Shown: positions 1-9,478 of the stretch, piece by piece | Layout of the letters: every line of letters begins with the position of its first letter | Numbering within the stretch: position 1 is the stretch's first letter | Source of the DNA: Burkholderia ambifaria | GTDB taxonomy: Bacteria; Pseudomonadota; Gammaproteobacteria; Burkholderiales; Burkholderiaceae | Direction of reading: 5' to 3' | NCBI RefSeq assembly: GCF_001443045.1 | Contig: NZ_LKPJ01000001.1 | Span: 428,698 to 492,697, forward strand | Length of the DNA stretch: 64,000 nucleotides | Notes under the pieces: model-generated | Databases searched by the model: none | What the model was told of the DNA's origin: nothing | Seen by the model: the letters and a program-made list of their open reading frames with translations, nothing else | Translations under genes and position numbers: made by a program

Positions 1-196
1 CCTGCTGCTTCTGCAGCTGATCCATCACCAGCTTCGCGTCGATGTAATGAACCGGATAGGTTTCGGCCTGGCCTTGCCGGCCTTCGTCCTTCAGGTTCGA
101 CGAGTCGAGATAGTTGCCGGGCGCGGTCGCGCAGGCCGACAGGAATGTCGTCATTGCGACGGCAAGCGCCAGCGGGCGCATGGGACGTTTCAGCAT
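1..196 (-). CDS. bceE: BceE-type outer-membrane polysaccharide export lipoprotein (5' part only)
   Basis: Only the first 65 codons lie in the window; the gene runs off the left edge. The N-terminus has a signal peptide ending in a lipobox (LSACAT, Cys about residue 21), so a lipoprotein is expected. The following segment (NYLDSSNLKD, then YPVHYIDAKL) fits the start of Wza/BceE polysaccharide export proteins, which form the outer-membrane channel for exopolysaccharide. Its ATG lies 7 bp inside the end of bceD, so the two are probably translationally coupled. The name rests mainly on position after bceB-bceC-bceD in the cepacian order. Confidence 0.8.
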   Translation of the reverse strand, partial: MLKRPMRPLALAVAMTTFLSACATAPGNYLDSSNLKDEGRQGQAETYPVHYIDAKLVMDQLQKQQ

Positions 197-633
197 AGTT
201 TTTGCAGCCATCCTTGAACCAGACGTTCGATCAATGAGTAGCTCTCGCGATAGTCGGCCTCGGGGCCGCCATGCGGATCCGCGATCTCGGCGTCCTCCCA
301 CTTGCCCAGCAGGTGGACCTTGCCGCGCGCGAACGGATCGACCGATTCGACGGCCTTGATCTGTTCGCGCTCGCTGACGAGAATCAGGTCGGCGTCGCGC
401 ACGATCCGGCGCGACAGCCGCCGCGAGCGGTGCGTCGTTGCGTCGACGCCGCGCTCGGCCAGCAGTTGCCGCATCACCGGATCGATGCCGTCGCCGTCGT
501 TCGCACGCACGCCGGCCGAGTGGAACGTCACGCGCGGGCCGCCGCGCGACGCGGCGTGCGACTTGAACAGCATTTCCGCCGCCGGGCTGCGGCAGACGTT
601 CGCGTGACAGACAATCAGGATGTTCCGGAACAT
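190..633 (-). CDS. bceD: Low-molecular-weight protein tyrosine phosphatase BceD
   Basis: This is a 147-residue cytoplasmic phosphatase of the Wzb/LMW-PTP family. The P-loop CX5R signature is at residues 9-15 (CHANVCR, then S16), and the general-acid Asp is in the DPHGG segment (D119 P120). Length is normal for the family. In cepacian clusters this enzyme dephosphorylates the BY-kinase BceF, which controls polymer export and chain length; bceF is expected to the left, outside the window. It lies about 40 bp downstream of bceC and overlaps the bceE start, consistent with one operon. Confidence 0.92.
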   Translation of the reverse strand: MFRNILIVCHANVCRSPAAEMLFKSHAASRGGPRVTFHSAGVRANDGDGIDPVMRQLLAERGVDATTHRSRRLSRRIVRDADLILVSEREQIKAVESVDPFARGKVHLLGKWEDAEIADPHGGPEADYRESYSLIERLVQGWLQKLC

Positions 634-673
634 GGCGTCTCGAATCGGGTAACGGGGAGCGGTGACGCGCGGC

Positions 674-2089
674 TTACGCGTTCGCGCGGGCGGCGCCCGG
701 CACGCGGGCGGCGACGGCCTGCCGCGAGCCGGGGCGGCCGATCGGGTGATATTCGATGCCCTGCTCGCTCATCATCTCCGGCTCGTACAGGTTGCGGCCG
801 TCGAAGATCACCGGCGACTTCCACTGCCGACCGAGCGCGACGAAATCCGGGCTCTTGAACGCCTTCCATTCGGTGACGATCACGAGCGCATCGGCATCGC
901 GCGCGGCCTGCGCCTCGTCGTCGACGAAGGTGAGGCGTTCGAGCCAGCTCGGGTGATCGGCGAGATCGAGTGCGAGCACGCGGCGCGCTTCCTGCTGCGC
1001 GACCGGATCGTACGCGGCGATGCGCGCGCCGCGCGACAGCAGCTCGGCGATCAGCTCGCGGCTGGGCGCTTCGCGCATGTCGTCGGTGTTCGGCTTGAAT
1101 GCCAGGCCCCAGATCGCGAACGTGCGGCCGGTCAGGTCCTCGCCGAAGCGCGCGACGATCTTGTCGGCAAGCACGCGCTTTTGCGTCGCGTTGACCGACG
1201 ACACGGCCTTCAGGATCTGCAGCGACTGGCCATGCTCGTCGGCCGTGCGGATCAGCGCCTCGACGTCCTTCGGGAAGCACGAGCCGCCGTAGCCGCAACC
1301 CGCGTACAGGAAGTGATAGCCGATGCGCGGATCGGAACCGATCCCGCGGCGCACCGCTTCGATGTCCGCGCCGAAGCGGTCGGCCAGGTTCGCGAGTTCG
1401 TTCATGAACGAAATGCGCGTCGCGAGCATCGCGTTCGCCGCGTATTTCGTGAATTCGGCCGAGCGCACGTCCATATACAGCGTGCGTTCGTGGTTGCGGT
1501 TGAACGGCGCATAGAGCTTCTTCATCAGCTCGCGCGCGCGCTCGCCCGGCACGTCGTCGTCGCAGCCGATCACGATGCGGTCCGGCCGCGTGAAATCGTC
1601 GACCGCCGCGCCTTCCTTCAGGAATTCCGGATTCGACACGACCGAGAACATCTGGTCGTCGTCGCCGCGCTTCGCGAGTTCCTCGGCCACCGCCGCGCGC
1701 ACGCGCTCGGCCGTGCCGACCGGCACCGTCGACTTGTCGACGATCACCTTGAAGCCCTTCATGGTGCGGCCGATGTTGCGCGCCGCCGCGAGCACGTACT
1801 GCAGGTCGGCCGAGCCGTCCTCGTCGGGCGGCGTGCCGACCGCGATGAACTGCACGTCGCCATGCGCGACCGCAGCCTCGATATCGGTCGAGAAGCGCAG
1901 GCGGCCGGCCGCGCGGTTGCGCGCGATGACTTCCTTGAGGCCCGGCTCGTGGATCGGCACGCCGCCGTTGTTCAGGACGTCGATCTTCGCCTGATCGACG
2001 TCGAGGCAGAACACGTCGTGCCCGATGTCGGCGAGACACGCGCCGGTGACAAGTCCTACGTAACCGCTGCCGATGATAGTCAGATTCAT
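674..2089 (-). CDS. bceC: UDP-glucose 6-dehydrogenase BceC
   Basis: The protein has 471 residues and oxidises UDP-glucose to UDP-glucuronate with two NAD+; glucuronic acid is a cepacian sugar. An N-terminal Rossmann motif GSGYVG is at residues 7-12. The catalytic cysteine is C271 in GGSCFPKD, the usual UGD active site, and the C-terminal UDP-binding domain has [16 protein letters not shown]. The reading frame is open 31 codons further upstream, but the start at 2089 is chosen because the Rossmann strand begins directly there ([10 protein letters not shown]). It sits between bceB and bceD on the same strand. Confidence 0.95.
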   Translation of the reverse strand: MNLTIIGSGYVGLVTGACLADIGHDVFCLDVDQAKIDVLNNGGVPIHEPGLKEVIARNRAAGRLRFSTDIEAAVAHGDVQFIAVGTPPDEDGSADLQYVLAAARNIGRTMKGFKVIVDKSTVPVGTAERVRAAVAEELAKRGDDDQMFSVVSNPEFLKEGAAVDDFTRPDRIVIGCDDDVPGERARELMKKLYAPFNRNHERTLYMDVRSAEFTKYAANAMLATRISFMNELANLADRFGADIEAVRRGIGSDPRIGYHFLYAGCGYGGSCFPKDVEALIRTADEHGQSLQILKAVSSVNATQKRVLADKIVARFGEDLTGRTFAIWGLAFKPNTDDMREAPSRELIAELLSRGARIAAYDPVAQQEARRVLALDLADHPSWLERLTFVDDEAQAARDADALVIVTEWKAFKSPDFVALGRQWKSPVIFDGRNLYEPEMMSEQGIEYHPIGRPGSRQAVAARVPGAARANA

Positions 2090-2247
2090 GATGTGTCGGA
2101 CCTCGTGACCAATGATTCGAAATTCGTAAAACGGAAGTCTCTGCGCGGGGCCGCGTCTCGAGAGAACGCCGGGCCACCCCAAGTTCTCCGCCCCGCAGGA
2201 AGTCCCCCCTCGGGGAGCCTGGCGCGCAGCGACAGGTTCGGGAGCGC

Positions 2248-3621
2248 CTAGTAAGCGTTACTGCCGGTGAAGCCTTTCCAGAGTGTCAGCACGACGATCT
2301 TGATGTCGAGCCAGAACGACCAGTTCTGCATGTAGTACAGATCGAGCTTCACGCGTCCCATCATCTTCTCGATCTGATCGGTTTCGCCGCGAAAGCCGTT
2401 GATCTGCGCCCACCCGGTGATGCCCGGCTTGATCCGGTAGCGGAACATGTAGCCCTTCACCAGATCCTTGTAGATGTCGTCGTGCGCGAGCGCATGGGGC
2501 CGCGGGCCGACGACCGACATCTCGCCCTTCAGCACGTTGATGAACTGCGGCAGTTCGTCGAGGCTCGTGCGGCGCAGGAAGCGGCCGACCGGCGTCACGC
2601 GCATATCGTTCTTCGTCGCCTGCGTGACCTGCCCCGCGACTTCCTGATGCACCTTCATCGAGCGAAACTTGTAGATCTCGAACTCGTGCCCGTCGATCCC
2701 CTTGCGCTTCTGGCGGAAGAACACCGGCCCGCGCGACGTGAACTTGATCAGGCAGGCGATCAGCACCATCACGGGCGCGAGAGCCGTCAGCGCCGCCAGC
2801 GCGAACAGCCGGTCGAACACGAACTTCGGCAGGATCCGCACGTCGGTGATCGGCGATGCCGCGAGGTTGATCGCCGGCACGCCGAGCACCTCGACCACTT
2901 CCTGGTTGAAGAACGACAGCGTGCGCACGTCCGGAATGAAACGGATATTCACGAAGTCGTGGCGGAACACCGTCACGATCTGGTGAATCCGGCGCTCCTC
3001 CGTGATCGGCAGCGTGAGCCACAGCTCGCTGATCGCGCGGCTGCGCACCAGCCACACCAGCGATTCGAACTGCCGCTCGATGCGCACGTCGTCGAGCGCG
3101 ACTTCGCCCGGCACTTCGCTTTCGTCGTAGACGCATACGGGGTTGAAGCCTGCTTCCGGACGCGCCCGCATCTGCGCGATCAGCCGCCGCGCGGCCGGCG
3201 TACCGCCGACGATCGCGACCGCCTTCAGGTTGTAGCCGCCGCGCCGCAGCTGTCGCAGCACGACGTGAACGCAGGCCTTCGAGCCGGCGAGCAGCGCCAT
3301 CGTCGCGAGCGCCCAGCAACCCAGCCACAGCCGCGACAGGTCGCCCGACTGGTGAAAGCTGAAGCTCATCAGGATGCCCGCGAGCTCGACCACCAGCCAC
3401 GCGAACGCAACGCGCCCTACCAGCCCGACGAGACGCTTGCCGCGCCACGACTGATAGATGCCGACCGCCGGAAAGAGCACGACGACCAGCAGGCAGTCGA
3501 ACAACACCGTCGTGCGCTGCAGGTCGTTGAGCCAGATGCTGCCGCCGTGCAGCGTGGCGGCGATCAACGCCCCCAACACGACCATCGCGATATCGATGAC
3601 TCTCGCCAGCACGCTCAACAT
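2248..3621 (-). CDS. bceB: Undecaprenyl-phosphate glucose phosphotransferase BceB
   Basis: A polytopic membrane enzyme of the WcaJ/ExoY family (457 residues) that should prime cepacian synthesis by moving glucose-1-phosphate from UDP-glucose to undecaprenyl phosphate. It has four hydrophobic segments near the N-terminus (first about 120 residues), a central nucleotide-binding-like domain ([11 protein letters not shown]), another membrane segment, and a C-terminal sugar-transferase domain with [18 protein letters not shown] and GPRPHA. Start 3621 is chosen over an in-frame one 20 codons upstream because a clear GAGGAAG ribosome site precedes it. It is first in the minus-strand bce operon. Confidence 0.93.
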   Translation of the reverse strand: MLSVLARVIDIAMVVLGALIAATLHGGSIWLNDLQRTTVLFDCLLVVVLFPAVGIYQSWRGKRLVGLVGRVAFAWLVVELAGILMSFSFHQSGDLSRLWLGCWALATMALLAGSKACVHVVLRQLRRGGYNLKAVAIVGGTPAARRLIAQMRARPEAGFNPVCVYDESEVPGEVALDDVRIERQFESLVWLVRSRAISELWLTLPITEERRIHQIVTVFRHDFVNIRFIPDVRTLSFFNQEVVEVLGVPAINLAASPITDVRILPKFVFDRLFALAALTALAPVMVLIACLIKFTSRGPVFFRQKRKGIDGHEFEIYKFRSMKVHQEVAGQVTQATKNDMRVTPVGRFLRRTSLDELPQFINVLKGEMSVVGPRPHALAHDDIYKDLVKGYMFRYRIKPGITGWAQINGFRGETDQIEKMMGRVKLDLYYMQNWSFWLDIKIVVLTLWKGFTGSNAY

Positions 3622-4059
3622 GTCTGCTTCCTCTTTGAACAGGCGTTTGCCGAACAGCTCCTTGCGCAGCCCGTGCCGCACATTCGATTCAAACGTTGCA
3701 TGACGCTATTGAAGCGGTAAGAAAATCTCTCCTCAAGCGCACAAGTATTTCGAAAAATAATCGGAAATTCTTGCCGCGACATTCTTGAATTAAATCGGCA
3801 CGTTTTCCCGAATCGAGCGCGAATCGGGATTTTTTCGAAAACTTTACGACTCCCGCCAACCCCTTGCAGGACGGGACATCAGCCTGATTGGCGGAATTAT
3901 TTTTTATTTTTTTATTTGCATCCGATGCTAGCGCGTAAAAATTTCCCGGATACGCGCGTGACGGAATGCTCGACGAATATCTCGCAAAGAGCCCGGTTTT
4001 ATTGTCGATTTACTTCATGCTACAAACAGGCACTGACTTCAATCGAGGAGAGTGTCATC
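3622..4059. promoter_or_regulatory. Divergent bceB/bceA promoter and leader region
   Basis: A 438-bp stretch between divergent bceB and bceA, much richer in A and T than the flanking genes. It should carry both promoters. It also contains a weak hairpin (TCCCGA at 3806-3811 with TCGGGA at 3824-3829) followed by six T, and a second terminator-like element listed separately. Immediately before bceA is a GAGGAGAG ribosome site. No transcription factor site could be named. Confidence 0.6.
3853..3920 (+). terminator. Terminator-like element in the bceA leader (possible attenuator)
   Basis: A 7-bp GC-rich stem (CCGCCAA at 3853-3859 pairs with TTGGCGG at 3888-3894) encloses a 28-nt loop that can pair further inside. 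It is followed by a long T-rich run (3895-3917). Read on the plus strand this resembles an intrinsic terminator, 140 bp before the bceA start. It could stop read-through or act as an attenuator in the bceA leader. The long loop lowers confidence. Confidence 0.4.
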
Positions 4060-5586
4060 ATGAATGCTCCGGCCGTGGCAGCCGATACGCGCCCTTCTTC
4101 TTCCGCCGCAACCGACGCCGGTACGCGCGTCGCGGTGCAGCCGGTGATCCTTGCCGGCGGTTCGGGCACACGTCTGTGGCCGATGTCGCGCGAACACTAT
4201 CCAAAGCAGCTGATCGGCCTGCTCGGCGATCATTCGCTGCTGCAATCCACCGCGTTGCGACTCGACGGCCTCGCGACCGGCCATCCGCTGAACGACGACG
4301 TGCTGATCGTGTGCGGCGAGGATCACCGCTTCACGACCGCCGAACAACTGCGCCTGACCGGCAAGCGTGCATCGATCATGCTCGAGCCGCTCGGCCGCGA
4401 CACCGCGCCCGCGCTGACGCTCGCCGCGCTGCGGATCGTCGCGCGCGGCGGCGATGCCGTGATGACCGTGATGCCGGCCGACCACGCAGTGGCCGACCAG
4501 CCGCGCTTTCATGCGGCCGTCGCGGCCGGCGTGCACTGCGCGGCCCAGGGCAAGATCGCGACGATGGGCATCGTGCCGGGCCGGGCCGAAACGGGCTACG
4601 GCTACATCCGCGTTGGCGCGCCGCTCGGCGACGCCGCCACCGGCAGCCTCGACGTGCGCCGCCTCGACCGCTTCGTCGAGAAGCCGCATCTCGAGCTCGC
4701 GCAGCAGTACGTCGCGTCGGGCGAATACTGGTGGAACAGCGGGATCTTCATCGTGCGCGCGTCAGTGTGGCTGAACGCGATCCGCCAGCTCGAACCCGAA
4801 ATCTACGCAGCCTGCGAACAGGCCGTCGCACGCGGCAAGGAAGACGGCGACTTCTTCCGCGTCGATCGCGACGCGTTTGCCGCGTCGCCGTCGAACTCGA
4901 TCGACTACGCGGTGATGGAGCCGCTCGCGAACCTGCCGCAGCTGTGCGAAAGCGTCGTCGTGCCGCTCGACGCGGGCTGGTCGGACGTCGGCTCGTGGGA
5001 CGCGATCTGGCAGATCCTGCCGAAGGACGATGCCGAGAACGTCGGCCGCGGCCGCGTGCTGTTCGAAAACGCCGAATCGACCTTCGCGCATTCGGAAAGC
5101 CGGCTCATCGCGTGCGTCGGCACGCAGAATCTCGTCGTGGTCGAAACGCCGGATGCCGTGCTCGTCGCCGACAAGTCCCGCGTGCAGGACGTGAAGAAGA
5201 TCGTCGGACGCATCAAGGCCGAACGCGGCGCGGAAGCGACCGATCACCGCAAGGTCCACCGCCCGTGGGGCCACTACGACTCGGTCGACATGGGCGAGCG
5301 CTTCCAGGTAAAGCGCATCGTCGTGAAGCCGGGCGCGCGACTGTCGCTGCAGATGCACCACCACCGCGCCGAGCACTGGATCGTCGTGCGCGGCACCGCG
5401 CGCATCACGCGCGGCGACGAAACGTTCCTGCTGTCCGAGAACGAATCGACGTACATCCCGCTCGGTGTGTCGCACCGCCTCGAGAACCCGGGCAAGATGC
5501 CGCTCGAGCTGATCGAAGTGCAGTCGGGCGCGTATCTCGGCGAGGACGACATCGTCCGCTACGACGATACCTACGGACGCCAGTGA
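4060..5586 (+). CDS. bceA: Bifunctional mannose-6-phosphate isomerase / mannose-1-phosphate guanylyltransferase BceA
   Basis: A 508-residue type II PMI-GMP of the AlgA/ManC family that makes GDP-mannose, precursor of mannose and rhamnose in cepacian. The N-terminal nucleotidyltransferase has LAGGSGTRLWP (about 31-41) and EHYPKQ (45-50), followed by the sugar-binding motif FVEKP. The C-terminal cupin isomerase has the zinc-binding QMHHHRAEHW motif near residue 430. The reading frame is open upstream, but ATG 4060 has a GAGGAGAG ribosome site and gives the normal family length. It is divergent from the other bce genes and ends before a strong terminator. Confidence 0.95.
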   Translation: MNAPAVAADTRPSSSAATDAGTRVAVQPVILAGGSGTRLWPMSREHYPKQLIGLLGDHSLLQSTALRLDGLATGHPLNDDVLIVCGEDHRFTTAEQLRLTGKRASIMLEPLGRDTAPALTLAALRIVARGGDAVMTVMPADHAVADQPRFHAAVAAGVHCAAQGKIATMGIVPGRAETGYGYIRVGAPLGDAATGSLDVRRLDRFVEKPHLELAQQYVASGEYWWNSGIFIVRASVWLNAIRQLEPEIYAACEQAVARGKEDGDFFRVDRDAFAASPSNSIDYAVMEPLANLPQLCESVVVPLDAGWSDVGSWDAIWQILPKDDAENVGRGRVLFENAESTFAHSESRLIACVGTQNLVVVETPDAVLVADKSRVQDVKKIVGRIKAERGAEATDHRKVHRPWGHYDSVDMGERFQVKRIVVKPGARLSLQMHHHRAEHWIVVRGTARITRGDETFLLSENESTYIPLGVSHRLENPGKMPLELIEVQSGAYLGEDDIVRYDDTYGRQ

Positions 5587-5594
5587 CGCAGTGC

Positions 5595-5630
5595 ATGCCG
5601 GGCGCGCCGTCTCGACGGTGCGCCCGGCAT
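5595..5630 (+). terminator. GC-rich hairpin after bceA
   Basis: A perfect 11-bp inverted repeat (ATGCCGGGCGC at 5595-5605 with its complement at 5620-5630) begins 9 bp after the bceA stop. It has no T tract directly after it, so it may support the stronger terminator just downstream or protect the mRNA end. Confidence 0.5.
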
Positions 5631-5655
5631 CACGGGCATGCGAGAAACAAAAAAT

Positions 5656-5693
5656 AACGCGCGGGTGCCGTGACACACGACAACCCGCGCGTT
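5656..5693. terminator. Bidirectional intrinsic terminator between bceA and the convergent gene
   Basis: A perfect 11-bp inverted repeat (AACGCGCGGGT at 5656-5666 and its complement at 5683-5693). It is followed by T on the plus strand and preceded by an A-rich run that becomes a T tract on the minus strand. It can end both bceA and the minus-strand gene ending at 5710. Confidence 0.8.
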
Positions 5694-5709
5694 TTCGTAT
5701 GGCTGACGA

Positions 5710-6651
5710 TCAACCTACGCGGTACGCATACTCGCGGCGATCCGACTGCACCGGGTCGTTGCGGCCCTCGGACAGCGCACCCGCGCGACGCTCGGCGATG
5801 AAACGCTTGATGTCCGACTCGGCACGCGCCAGCGCGGACAGGCCGGCCAGCACTTCGCTTTGCGGCGCACGCGCCGGCTCGTCGCTCGCACCATGACGAT
5901 CGATCCACTGGCGCGCCCAGTCGAGCGCGTACTGCTCCGCCTCTTCCGCGTCGGTGAAGCGCGGGCCGATCAGGCCCGAGCGCTCGACGCGCCGGTCGTC
6001 CTGCGTGATCTCGGCCCACGCGCGGTACATCAGGTTCTGCACCGGCTGCGCGCTGCCGTAGACCGTGTAGCCGCGATACTCGTCGACTTGCGGTTCGGCC
6101 GAGGCAAAGCTCGCGGCGGACGGACGCCCATGGCGCAACCCGGCGGGCTGCGCGCCGGGTACCGCGAACGACACGCCGGACGGTTCGTCCGCGTCGTCGC
6201 TCGACATCGCAGCCAGCGTCGCGCCCTCGCCCTCCCAAACGTTTGCCTGCGCGACCGGCAGTTGCCACGACTCGGGGTTCTGCCAGAACACGCCGCGCAG
6301 ACGGTCGTTGTCGGGCACGGGTTCCGCACGGCACGCCGGCGCGACCGGCACGGGCGGCGGCGGCACGTACGCGAACGTGCGCCCGCTGAACTGAGTCAGC
6401 ACGTCGATCATCTGCAGCAGCGTGCCGTTCGCGAGCCACTCCTCGTAGCGGCGGCGGCACGTCGGCCCGGACGGATAGCGCCCGGGCAGTTTGGACCACG
6501 CTTCACCGGTCGTCAGGATCCAGAGAACCGCGTTGGCGACAACGCGCGGTTCGGCACGCGGACGACCTCGACGGTTCAGCCGGATGGGTTCATCGGCGAT
6601 CAGCGTTGAAAGACGAAACCACTCTTCATCGTTAAGCTCATCGAAGAACAT
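5710..6651 (-). CDS. Transposase-type DNA-binding domain (DUF4096) fused to an unrecognised C-terminal region
   Basis: The protein has 313 residues. About the first 75 match the N-terminal domain of IS5-family transposases: LNDEEWFRLSTLI, then RRGRPRAEPRVVANAVLWIL, TGEAWSKLPGRY and RRRYEEWL. No DDE nuclease follows. Instead there is a Pro/Ala-rich linker and a C-terminal part with YRGYTVYGSAQPVQNLMYRAW and FTDAEEAEQYALDWARQW, which I do not recognise. ATG 6651 has a GGAGAG ribosome site, preferred over an in-frame GTG at 6666. It converges on bceA across a shared terminator. A domesticated transposase domain acting as a DNA-binding protein is inference; a regulatory link to bce is possible but unproven. 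Confidence 0.75.
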   Translation of the reverse strand: MFFDELNDEEWFRLSTLIADEPIRLNRRGRPRAEPRVVANAVLWILTTGEAWSKLPGRYPSGPTCRRRYEEWLANGTLLQMIDVLTQFSGRTFAYVPPPPVPVAPACRAEPVPDNDRLRGVFWQNPESWQLPVAQANVWEGEGATLAAMSSDDADEPSGVSFAVPGAQPAGLRHGRPSAASFASAEPQVDEYRGYTVYGSAQPVQNLMYRAWAEITQDDRRVERSGLIGPRFTDAEEAEQYALDWARQWIDRHGASDEPARAPQSEVLAGLSALARAESDIKRFIAERRAGALSEGRNDPVQSDRREYAYRVG

Positions 6652-7392
6652 AGTAGATCTCTCCACGCAGCCAGGCCGGGGCTGCGATTGTCGGCGCCAC
6701 CGTCACGCATCGCGTCACGGGGCGCCCCGGTTGCACATTATGGTTATCCGATTGTTGTGCATGCCGGCGCGGCACCGCACTTTCACGGTGCCGCCATTCC
6801 CGGCAATGGCGCACAAATCACGGTCTCACTCCAATGTGGGAATTTTTGTGCACGAAGCATACCATCCTCAGGGTTTGTCTCAATATGACAATGACTTAAT
6901 GTTACGCACTGAAACAACCTGCCATGGATGCGCAATCCATTTACGCTTGAATTTTTTTAAGCGATCGTTATGCGCATCGCTGGGAAGCCCCGTCCGGCGG
7001 GGCTCCGCGGGGTGCGGCCAAGGCCCGTCCGCAGGCGCGCCGACGCGTTCCGACCCTTGCCGGCAACAATCGCGTGAATTGCCGTCCAAAATCGGTAAAT
7101 CATGGAAAATTTCGTAACAAGATATTCACGGATCGGTAAATCGTTCAAATTCCGCTGAGCCTAATTATCTCCGTGCACAATCTTTTTATTGTTTCTCTGC
7201 GAGTGATGAAAGCGATCCGGCGTGCAATGCACATTGTTTCCCGACATGCAAGCGCAGACAGGTTTGTTACATCCTCGGGAGATGGGTGGCCGATCGCACG
7301 ATCAAGCAGGCCGCAAGAGGGCGATTCGGGTCGGAACGACGTGCCAAACGGGCGATGCACACGGCCACGCGCGACCCACGCGCGACCGTGCG
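6652..7392. other. Long non-coding stretch
   Basis: About 740 bp between two minus-strand genes with no convincing gene on either strand. It holds the promoter for the transposase-domain gene and AT-rich patches around 6850-6960 and 7090-7200. A short hairpin has arms at 6986-6992 and 6998-7004. An unannotated small RNA or regulator binding region is possible, but nothing specific was recognised. Confidence 0.5.
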
Positions 7393-7974
7393 TCAGCGCA
7401 GATCGCCGGCCAGCGACGCGGCCACGTCCGCATCCACGCGTTGCGGCGCCACCGTATAGGCCGGGTGGTCGCAGCCGATCGACAGCGTCGCGCCATCCTT
7501 AAGCGCCGCACGCACCGCCCCGTTCAATTCGAAGCGCACGAAATGCACGGCCGAGGTCTTCTCCGCGTTGTCGCGATCGAGATCCTCGTCGGCGATCGCA
7601 TACACATCGGGATGCCCGTCGACCTGCAGGTACATACGATCCTCGACGCCGATCAGTCGCGCGAGTGCCGCCCGCCGTTCGGCCTCGTGCTCGTATTCGA
7701 TCTGTAGCGTCGCCTTCAGGTTGGTGCCGTCGGGCACGAGCGGCAGATAGGCTTCCAGTTCGCCGTCGATGCCCGCCTCGTCGAAGATCTTCTCGATGTG
7801 CAGCATCTCCTGGATCTGGTAGCGAATCGTGGTCTCGTCCTCGAACAGCAAGCGCAGATGGTTGCCGAGCGCCACCGCGCGCCGGCGCTTGTACGCGACG
7901 AGCCGTGCGTGTTCGGTCTTGCGGATCTTCGCGTACGCTTCGAGCGTCAGCAGCGAGTCGCGGGTGAGCGTCAT
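7393..7974 (-). CDS. DUF3501 family protein
   Basis: A 193-residue soluble protein matching the DUF3501 family. It has a basic N-terminus (LTRDSLLTLEAYAKIRKTEH), an acidic centre (EDETTIRYQIQEMLHIEKIF) and a C-terminal segment (VHFVRFEL). No signal peptide or membrane segment is seen. It follows the Fe-S CCG protein (44-bp gap) and rubrerythrin on the same strand; this trio recurs together in proteobacteria, as I recall, which suggests an oxidative-stress role. The biochemical function is unknown. Confidence 0.85.
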   Translation of the reverse strand: MTLTRDSLLTLEAYAKIRKTEHARLVAYKRRRAVALGNHLRLLFEDETTIRYQIQEMLHIEKIFDEAGIDGELEAYLPLVPDGTNLKATLQIEYEHEAERRAALARLIGVEDRMYLQVDGHPDVYAIADEDLDRDNAEKTSAVHFVRFELNGAVRAALKDGATLSIGCDHPAYTVAPQRVDADVAASLAGDLR

Positions 7975-8018
7975 GGGATGTCCTCGAATGTCGTCGATGT
8001 CTTTGCCGGGCAGCCGCG

Positions 8019-9356
8019 TCAGATCCCGTACGCGCGGCGCAGCAGCGTCAGCGGATGCGCGAGCGGCGCGGCAGGCAGCCCCTTCTCGTCGATGCCCTGC
8101 ACGATGTGATGGCCGGCGAGCGCGCAGTCCGACGACACGAAATCCGGCTTCGGCTCGGCCATCGCCTTGAACACGGGTGCGCCGATCCGCATCGCGTCCG
8201 CATGGAAGGCCTTCTTCACGCCGAACGTGCCCGCGTGCCCCGAACAGCGCTCGACGACGTTCACGCGCGTATCGGGTACGAGCGACAACGTGTCGGCCGT
8301 CTTGCGGCCGATGTTCTGCACGCGCGCGTGGCACGGCACGTGATACGACACGGTGCCGAGGCCCTGCTTGAAATCGGTCTTCAGCAAACCGTCGCGATGC
8401 CGCGTGATCACGTATTCGAACGGATCCCAGAATGCGTCGGCCACCGCGCGCACGGCTTCGTCGCCGGGGAACATCAGCGGCAGTTCGCTCTTGTACATCA
8501 GCACGCAGCTCGGGATCGCACCGATCAGCGCATAGCCTTCGCGCGCATAGCGCTCCAGCACCGGTATGTTCACAGCCTTCTTCGCGGCGACGCCCGCGAG
8601 ATTGCCCTGCTCGAGCAGCGGCATCCCGCAGCAGGCTTCGCGCGTGACGAGCTCGTACGGGATCTCGTTGTGCGCGAGGATCGCGAGCAGGTCGTGGCCG
8701 ATGCCCGGCTCGTTGAAGTTCACGTAGCACGTCGCGTAGATCGCGACCTTCCCTGGCGTGCGTTCGCCGTCGCGTACCGGCGGGCCGTCCGAGCGCTTCG
8801 CGGCACGCCGGAACTTGCGCGGCGCGAACTCCGGCAGCCATGCGTTGCGATCGACGCCGAGCGCCGCCTCGAGCGCGTGGCGCGCAGGCGGCGTGCGGTT
8901 CACCGCGTTCACCGTCTGCGTGACGATCGGAATCCCCGCGAAATGGCCAAGCGCATCGGTGTTCGACAACACCTTGTCGCGCAGCGGCGCTTCGCCGCGC
9001 TGGTAACGCGCGGCCTTCGCGCGCAGCATCAGGTGAGGGAAATCGACGTTCCATGCGTGCGGCGGCACGTACGGACATTTCGTCATGTAGCAAAGGTCGC
9101 ACAGGTAGCACTGGTCGACGACCTTGCCGAATGCGTCCTTCGGCACTTCCTCGATGTCACCCATCGGCGTGTCGTCGACGAGATCGAACAGCGTCGGAAA
9201 CGCGCCGCACAGCGACACGCAGCGGCGGCACCCGGCGCAGATGTCGAACACGCGCGTCATTTCCGCGTCGATCGCGGTCTGGTCGTAAAACGCTTCGGAC
9301 TGCCAGTCGAGCGGATGCCGGGTCGGGGCTTCGAGACTGCCTTCCTTGTGGGGCAT
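8019..9356 (-). CDS. Fe-S oxidoreductase with two 4Fe-4S clusters and CCG domains (GlpC/heterodisulfide-reductase-like)
   Basis: The protein has 445 residues. Near the N-terminus are two ferredoxin-like cysteine clusters, CAGCRRCVSLC (about residues 40-50) and CYLCDLCYMTKC (about 83-94). The C-terminal half has cysteine-rich CCG motifs, EACCGMPLLEQGN and ERCSGHAGTFG. This layout is that of GlpC, GlcF and heterodisulfide reductase subunit HdrD. It probably passes electrons between a donor and the neighbouring rubrerythrin or DUF3501 partner, which is inference. Start 9356 has a GGAG ribosome site; an in-frame start 8 codons upstream is possible. Confidence 0.85.
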   Translation of the reverse strand: MPHKEGSLEAPTRHPLDWQSEAFYDQTAIDAEMTRVFDICAGCRRCVSLCGAFPTLFDLVDDTPMGDIEEVPKDAFGKVVDQCYLCDLCYMTKCPYVPPHAWNVDFPHLMLRAKAARYQRGEAPLRDKVLSNTDALGHFAGIPIVTQTVNAVNRTPPARHALEAALGVDRNAWLPEFAPRKFRRAAKRSDGPPVRDGERTPGKVAIYATCYVNFNEPGIGHDLLAILAHNEIPYELVTREACCGMPLLEQGNLAGVAAKKAVNIPVLERYAREGYALIGAIPSCVLMYKSELPLMFPGDEAVRAVADAFWDPFEYVITRHRDGLLKTDFKQGLGTVSYHVPCHARVQNIGRKTADTLSLVPDTRVNVVERCSGHAGTFGVKKAFHADAMRIGAPVFKAMAEPKPDFVSSDCALAGHHIVQGIDEKGLPAAPLAHPLTLLRRAYGI

Positions 9357-9478
9357 GGGGCGCTCCAGCGTGGCGCGCATGCGCGCGGACGCGCCGCCCG
9401 CGCAGTGCGGGCGGCGATCAACGCACGGCCGGCCGCGGGCAATGCCCGGCCGGGCCGTGCGGCCTTGACGGGCCCGCG

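Noticed and set aside
6491..7117. 208-codon plus-strand ORF over the transposase-domain gene and gap
   Set aside because: Partly antisense to a supported gene and lacks protein-like composition or a ribosome site.
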